Shown here: in pieces, positions 59,535 to 64,000 of the stretch
Numbering within the stretch: the first letter of the stretch is position 1
Layout of the letters: every line of letters starts with the position of its first letter
Source of the DNA: Hyphomicrobiales bacterium
GTDB taxonomy: Bacteria > Pseudomonadota > Alphaproteobacteria > Rhizobiales > Rhizobiaceae
NCBI GenBank assembly: GCA_900470285.1
Contig: UCAG01000014.1
Location: 124,001 to 188,000, forward strand
Direction of reading: 5' to 3'
DNA length: 64,000 nt
Notes under the pieces: model-generated
The model's database searches: none
Told to the model about the DNA's origin: nothing
Seen by the model: only the letters and a program-made list of their open reading frames with translations
Made by a program: the position numbers and the translations under genes

Positions 59535-61412
59535 TTATTTAAAATCACCGATCGGGTGGCGGGCTACAAAATGGCCGGGTTCCACCTCAATCAATGGTTT
59601 GACAACAGGCATATCGTCGGGCTTGCGCACCGGACTTGGAATTTCGCCCTCGATCAGCGGTCTGTTACGGTCGCGCCGTGCCGGATCGGCAATCGGCACC
59701 GCAGAGAGCAAACGACGGGTATAAGCATGCTGCGGATTTTCAAAAATCTGGCGGCGCTGACCGATTTCAACAATCTGACCGAGATACATCACGGCAACAC
59801 GGTGCGAGACGCGCTCAACCACGGCCATGTCATGGCTGATGAAAATATAGGACAAGCCACGTTTTTCCTGCAATTCCATCATCAGGTTGATGACCTGCGC
59901 CTGAATGGAAACGTCCAGTGCGGCCACAGCCTCATCCGTAATCAGAATATCCGGATCACCGGCCAGAGCGCGGGCAATACAGATACGCTGACGCTGGCCG
60001 CCGGAGAACTGATGCGGATAGCGGCGCGCATGTTCCGGCTGCATACCGACATCGCGCAGCAATTGCACAACGCGCTCCTCAATCTCATTGCCCTTGGCAA
60101 GGCCGTGGGTAATCAGCGGTTCGGCAATTGAGAAGCCAACTGTCAGGCGCGGATCGAGCGAGGCAAACGGGTCCTGAAACACATATTGGATCTTGCGGCG
60201 AACGGCGAGTTTCTCAGCGCCGCTCAGCTTGAAAATATCCTTGCCGCGATAGTGTACTGAACCGGAAGTGGCTTCCTGCAGCATCATCAAAGTGCGGCCG
60301 GTGGTGGATTTTCCGCAGCCGGATTCCCCCACCAGTGCCAGAGTTTCGCCCTGACGCAGATCAAAATTGACCTGTTCAACCGCGTGTACACGACCGGCCA
60401 GTTTGGAGAAGAAACCACGGCGGATATCAAAACGGGTGACAAGATCGCGTACTTTCAGCACAGGTTCGTCGGATTTGATTGTATCCTGCGGCGGGGAGAC
60501 TTCAAATTCAGCAGGTTTGCCATCTGCATGATCAGCTTTGAGCATCGGAAAACGGCGCGGCAGGTCTTCGCCATTCAGCGCACCAAGACGTGGCACAGCG
60601 GCCTGCAAAGCACGGGTATAAGGATGCTGCGGTGACTTGAAAACGTCCTCTACAGTGCCTTCCTCAACCTTCTCACCGTGACGCATCACGAGAACGCGGT
60701 CGGCTACTTCTGCCACCACACCCATATCATGGGTGATGAACAGCACAGCCATGCCCATCTCCTCCTGCAACAGGCGGATAAGGCGCAAAATCTGTGCCTG
60801 AATGGTCACGTCAAGCGCTGTGGTCGGCTCATCGGCGATCAGCAGTTTCGGTTTGCAGGACAGTGCCATTGCAATCATCACGCGCTGGCGCATACCACCG
60901 GAAAGCTGATGCGGGTGGCGGTCAAGCAGGCGTGCTGCATCGGGAATACGGACTTTTTCCAGCATGCGCAGCGCTTCTGCACGCGCTTCTGAAGCAGAGC
61001 AATTCTGGTGCAAACGCACAGCTTCGGCAATTTGTTCGCCAACGGTGAAAACCGGATTGAGCGAGGTCATCGGCTCCTGAAAGATCATGGCAATATCATT
61101 GCCGCGGATCTTTTCCATCGCCTTCAGGGAGTGTTTGGTGAGATCGGTGGTAACACCGTCATTGCCGGTAAAGTGGATGCCGCCTTCGGTGATCTTGCCG
61201 CCGCCGCTTTCCACAAGACGCATGATTGCCAGCGAGGTTACGGATTTACCGGAGCCGGATTCACCAACCACAGCCAGCGTTTCTCCGGCCTTGATCTCGA
61301 AAGACAGGTTCTTAACCGCACGGAATGTGCTTTCATCACCTTTGAAATCAACGCTGATATTCTCAACGCGGATCACCGGTGCTGTTTGCGGGTTACTCGG
61401 CTTCACTGACAT
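59535..61412 (-). CDS. gsiA: Glutathione/peptide ABC transporter double ATPase (GsiA-like)
   Basis: The 625-residue protein, from ATG 61412 ([20 protein letters not shown]), holds two full ATPase domains in one chain. The first has [43 protein letters not shown] and [13 protein letters not shown]. The second (from about residue 315) has [42 protein letters not shown] and [12 protein letters not shown]; its Walker B reads DEAV where DEPT is usual. The start overlaps the RpiR gene end by 20 bases, so the regulator and transporter are coupled. Confidence 0.92.
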   Translation of the reverse strand: MSVKPSNPQTAPVIRVENISVDFKGDESTFRAVKNLSFEIKAGETLAVVGESGSGKSVTSLAIMRLVESGGGKITEGGIHFTGNDGVTTDLTKHSLKAMEKIRGNDIAMIFQEPMTSLNPVFTVGEQIAEAVRLHQNCSASEARAEALRMLEKVRIPDAARLLDRHPHQLSGGMRQRVMIAMALSCKPKLLIADEPTTALDVTIQAQILRLIRLLQEEMGMAVLFITHDMGVVAEVADRVLVMRHGEKVEEGTVEDVFKSPQHPYTRALQAAVPRLGALNGEDLPRRFPMLKADHADGKPAEFEVSPPQDTIKSDEPVLKVRDLVTRFDIRRGFFSKLAGRVHAVEQVNFDLRQGETLALVGESGCGKSTTGRTLMMLQEATSGSVHYRGKDIFKLSGAEKLAVRRKIQYVFQDPFASLDPRLTVGFSIAEPLITHGLAKGNEIEERVVQLLRDVGMQPEHARRYPHQFSGGQRQRICIARALAGDPDILITDEAVAALDVSIQAQVINLMMELQEKRGLSYIFISHDMAVVERVSHRVAVMYLGQIVEIGQRRQIFENPQHAYTRRLLSAVPIADPARRDRNRPLIEGEIPSPVRKPDDMPVVKPLIEVEPGHFVARHPIGDFK

Positions 61413-62286
61413 CCGTGGTCCTCGTTTTGGACTGCGGATGCTGTTCATCATCCGCATAAAAATAGGGCATGAGAAAGCGTGTCATCGATACGGCATCGGA
61501 CACGCTCTGATGATGGGCCGCCAGAACGGCGAGAATAGTTTCAAAAGCGGCAAGTGCGGCAATGCCGGAACTGTGCAGAACCGGATGATCCGCCGGAATA
61601 AAAATTTGCTCATGGCTGAGGGCGCAAAGCGGAGAATGCGCTCCGTCTGTAACCGCGATGCAATAGGTGCCGCGACCGCGGGCGAGTTTCATAAAATCGA
61701 CTGTGTGTTGTGAATAGCGTGGCAATGCCATGGCAATCAGCAGATCTTCAGGGCCGAGGCCTGCGATTTTAAGCGCGACCCGCTCCATGCCGTTCTCACC
61801 GGTCAGCATGATCTGCGCACGGCTGAAAGGCAGCAACCTGTCGGCAAAAAGCTGGAGCAGATTGCCGCTGACACCAAAGCCTAAGAAAGCGATGCGCTGG
61901 GCGTTCTGGATACGCATGGCAGCACTTTCCCAGACCGGATTGTCGGCTTGCTTTGCAACAGTCTGTACCTGTGAAAGGGCATTCTTGAAGGCGTCTTTAA
62001 TCACACGGCGCGGCGGAATGTGACGGGCGCGATCGATGTTTTCAACCGGCTTCAGCAGAGACTGATAACCCTGTACGGCATGGGCGCGAAATTCGGTGAA
62101 ACCGTTCAGGCCAAGCGCTTTGACAAAACGTGTGATGGTGGCGGTAGAGGTTTCGGTGGCTGTTGCCAGCTCTTCAATGCCCATTGTGGCAACCGGAAAG
62201 GGGTTCGTCAGCACGAAATCAGCAATTTTCTGCTGATTGGCTGTCAGGCGTGACCACTGTGCTTCAATAAGCGCCGGTAGATTCAC
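61393..62286 (-). CDS. RpiR/MurR family transcriptional regulator
   Basis: The 297-residue protein (GTG start at 62286, GGGGGAAAG upstream) has an N-terminal RpiR helix-turn-helix ([50 protein letters not shown]) and a C-terminal SIS sugar-phosphate-binding domain ([40 protein letters not shown]). RpiR proteins usually sense phosphosugars; here it heads a peptide-transporter operon and probably binds the palindrome about 55 bases upstream. The ligand is unknown. Confidence 0.9.
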   Translation of the reverse strand: MNLPALIEAQWSRLTANQQKIADFVLTNPFPVATMGIEELATATETSTATITRFVKALGLNGFTEFRAHAVQGYQSLLKPVENIDRARHIPPRRVIKDAFKNALSQVQTVAKQADNPVWESAAMRIQNAQRIAFLGFGVSGNLLQLFADRLLPFSRAQIMLTGENGMERVALKIAGLGPEDLLIAMALPRYSQHTVDFMKLARGRGTYCIAVTDGAHSPLCALSHEQIFIPADHPVLHSSGIAALAAFETILAVLAAHHQSVSDAVSMTRFLMPYFYADDEQHPQSKTRTTDVSEAE

Positions 62287-62340
62287 CGATCTTTCCCCCT
62301 CATTATTCTCCCGAAAAAAATCCTATCAAAAAAGATTCAA

Positions 62341-62359
62341 AATGAAAATCTTTTTCATT
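62341..62359. promoter_or_regulatory. Perfect palindrome, candidate RpiR operator
   Basis: AATGAAAA and TTTTCATT are perfect 8-base inverted copies with a 3-base centre, 55 bases before the RpiR start. This TGAAA-N-TTTCA form is the usual shape of RpiR-type operators, so autoregulation of the operon is likely. Confidence 0.65.
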
Positions 62360-62472
62360 AAAGTGTCACAGAAATAAATTTCTACGATACAGAATGAAAT
62401 TCAGCCGCTGTTCGGATGGGAACAGCGGCCTGAAACAGGTTCAACAGAGAGGGAGCCGAAGGCTTTGTTATT

Positions 62473-63909
62473 TCAGGCTTTTGACCGCGCCAATATCTGA
62501 ACCATCCGTGCGAGTTCGGCTTCACTTGAATTGGCAAAGCCAATGCGGAAAGCCTCTGTGGCACGGCTTTTATCCAACTCAAAATGCGCACCGGGCAAGA
62601 CGGAGAGGCCGGAACGGGCAGCATTTTCAGACCATGTTTGTGCGCAAAGTCCCTGATTGAGTCTGAACCAGATGGCCAAACCACCGGCCGGAAGTGAGAA
62701 CCGGCCGTCTTCGCCGAGTAAGTTTTGCAATTGTCCGGCGAGAAAATCGCGCCTTGCGTGATAAATCCGGCGGGCTTTGCGGGCATGGCGCTTGATAGTG
62801 CCGTCAGCGAGAAGGTCACTCAGGGCAAGTTCCAGCGGCAGGTCGCCTTGCCGGTCAATCGCCTCACGGTGCCGGATCATCCGCTTGAGAATATCCGCCG
62901 GTGCAACAGCATAGCCGATACGAATACCCGGAGCCAGAACCTTGGACAGGGAACCGAGATAGATAACCGGCAGTTCCTTGCCGGAACGCGCCGTTAGTGG
63001 CAGGACGGGACGGCCGTCATAGCGATATTCATTGTCATAATCATCTTCGATAATGACCAGTCCGTAACGCTGTGCAATATCAAACAGGCGCAGGCGTCTT
63101 GCGGCGCCGAGCGTGACTGTTGTCGGATATTGATGATGCGGTGTCAGGTAAACGGCTTTGAGTTGCGGGTCTTGTCGGGCAAGTGCTTCAAGAGCATCAA
63201 CATCAATGCCGCCTTCATCCACTGCTATGCCGCAGATGTCTGCGCCCGCTGCACGAAATGCTGACCACGCCAAAGGATAACCCGGCTGTTCGACGGCAAT
63301 TTTTGTGCCGGGCTCAATGATTGCTTTTGCAGCCAGAAACAGCGCCATCTGGCTGCCGCGGGTAATGAGGATATCTTTCTCAGTTGCCACCAGACCGCGC
63401 TCGACATTCAGATAGGCTGAAAGATTTTCCCGCAGGGATTTATTGCCCGCCGGATCACTGTATGAGCCGCCATGGGTGAAATTGGTGCTTGTTAGTGCAC
63501 GGCGGAAAGCCTGTGCAAAAGCGGTGGTCGGCAGCAGGCGTGCATCCGGCGCGCCGTCAGAAAATTTGAGCGTAAAAAGCGGCAGATTGCTGTTCACCGG
63601 AGAGGGTTGTTTTCCGGCCGGTGCTGTTTTTCCCGAGCCGGAAACGTCCGGCAGGTCATGGGAAACAAAGGTGCCGCGCGAAGGTTCCGCTGAAAGCCAG
63701 CCCTGCATTGTCAGTTCGTGATAGGCCGCATCAACAGTATTGCGGTTGAGTTTGAGTGTTTGCGCCAGCGAACGTGTGCCGGGCAATGCCGCGCCGGGTT
63801 TAAGGCGGCCGCGTTCAATCTCGCCGATAATGGAGCGGGCTAAGGCTAGAAAAATCGGTTCCCGTTCGCGGGCAGAGACTTCGATTGCAAGTGCGGTACT
63901 TTTTCTCAT
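62473..63909 (-). CDS. MocR/PdxR-type regulator (GntR winged helix fused to aminotransferase domain)
   Basis: The 478-residue protein has a GntR domain in residues 15-85 (RSIIGEIERGRLKPGAALPG, TRSLAQTLKLNRNTVDAAYH, ELTMQGWLSAEPSRGTFVSH). A type I aminotransferase domain follows, with the PLP lysine in YLGSLSKVLAPGIRIGY and DDYDNEYRYDGRP. MocR proteins use PLP bound by this domain as a sensor and control PLP synthesis or amino acid genes. The partner gene would lie to the right of the window; the last 90 bases contain nothing recognisable. Confidence 0.92.
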   Translation of the reverse strand: MRKSTALAIEVSAREREPIFLALARSIIGEIERGRLKPGAALPGTRSLAQTLKLNRNTVDAAYHELTMQGWLSAEPSRGTFVSHDLPDVSGSGKTAPAGKQPSPVNSNLPLFTLKFSDGAPDARLLPTTAFAQAFRRALTSTNFTHGGSYSDPAGNKSLRENLSAYLNVERGLVATEKDILITRGSQMALFLAAKAIIEPGTKIAVEQPGYPLAWSAFRAAGADICGIAVDEGGIDVDALEALARQDPQLKAVYLTPHHQYPTTVTLGAARRLRLFDIAQRYGLVIIEDDYDNEYRYDGRPVLPLTARSGKELPVIYLGSLSKVLAPGIRIGYAVAPADILKRMIRHREAIDRQGDLPLELALSDLLADGTIKRHARKARRIYHARRDFLAGQLQNLLGEDGRFSLPAGGLAIWFRLNQGLCAQTWSENAARSGLSVLPGAHFELDKSRATEAFRIGFANSSEAELARMVQILARSKA

Positions 63910-64000
63910 CACAGACCTGAATTGATAGAAGGCAGGATACTGCCTGTTCCATATTAGAGCGGAAGAGAGGCTTCAGACGCCGGTCAGCCTTGCAGGCGGC

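Noticed and set aside
1-64000. tRNA or rRNA genes, CRISPR arrays, insertion sequences, prophage or integrase genes, and attachment sites.
   Set aside because: None was seen on reading both strands; the repeats found are short palindromes, not evenly spaced direct repeats.

Overview
The window looks like a stretch of chromosome from an alphaproteobacterium of the order Rhizobiales, most likely Brucellaceae-like (Brucella/Ochrobactrum/Pseudochrobactrum type). The grounds are moderate GC, many LysR/GntR/RpiR/MocR regulators, a high density of ABC and TRAP solute importers, and three intergenic palindromic elements of a type I recall from Rhizobiales. No rRNA, tRNA, CRISPR array, insertion sequence or phage gene was seen. 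It reads as an accessory nutrient-uptake region made of several self-contained catabolic cassettes, each with its own regulator.

Region 1 (1-5.6 kb): a truncated gene end, a tandem-fused LysR-type protein, an M81 (MlrC-like) metallopeptidase, an orphan polar amino-acid binding protein and a divergent GcvA-like LysR regulator. Region 2 (5.9-19.9 kb): a GntR/FCD regulator, two tandem-duplicated dipeptide-type binding proteins, permeases DppB/DppC, two amidohydrolases (one lacking the usual HxH metal motif), ATPases DppD/DppF, an Asp/Glu/hydantoin racemase, a flavin-reductase-like protein and an M24 peptidase. Four copies of one operator-like sequence (about 5900, 6764, 8556 and 18545) suggest that all of this is one GntR regulon for import and breakdown of a peptide-like or cyclic-amide compound.

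Region 3 (19.9-35.0 kb) is the most unusual part. It holds a galactitol-type PTS (IIC, IIA, IIB), a Gfo/Idh-like oxidoreductase with a SAF domain, an acetoin-dehydrogenase-like E1 alpha/E1 beta/E2 set whose E2 carries an alpha/beta hydrolase instead of an acyltransferase domain, GutM, a glucitol-type PTS (IIC, IIBC, IIA), a fused HPr-Enzyme I, two unrecognised helical proteins and a SorC-family regulator. All three candidate promoters share the core ACAAATGTT. It appears to be a self-sufficient PTS module feeding a thiamine-dependent cleavage pathway whose substrate I cannot name.

Region 4 (35.1-41.8 kb): a TRAP transporter (DctP and fused DctQM), an SsuD-like monooxygenase and an SsuA-like protein without signal peptide, divergent from ArsR-GST-FMN reductase. 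This is probably an organosulfur-compound cassette using a TRAP importer. Region 5 (41.8-50.5 kb): a DMT exporter, a His/Lys/Arg-type ABC importer, a probable M20 peptidase remnant, a DUF922 protease-like protein, a secreted cyclase-family hydrolase, a DsbA-like protein and a LysR regulator. Region 6 (50.7-64 kb): a peptide-binding protein, peptidase T, an ABC-exporter membrane domain without ATPase, and an RpiR-GsiABCD-isoaspartyl peptidase operon for peptide/glutathione-type substrates, followed by a MocR/PdxR-type regulator.
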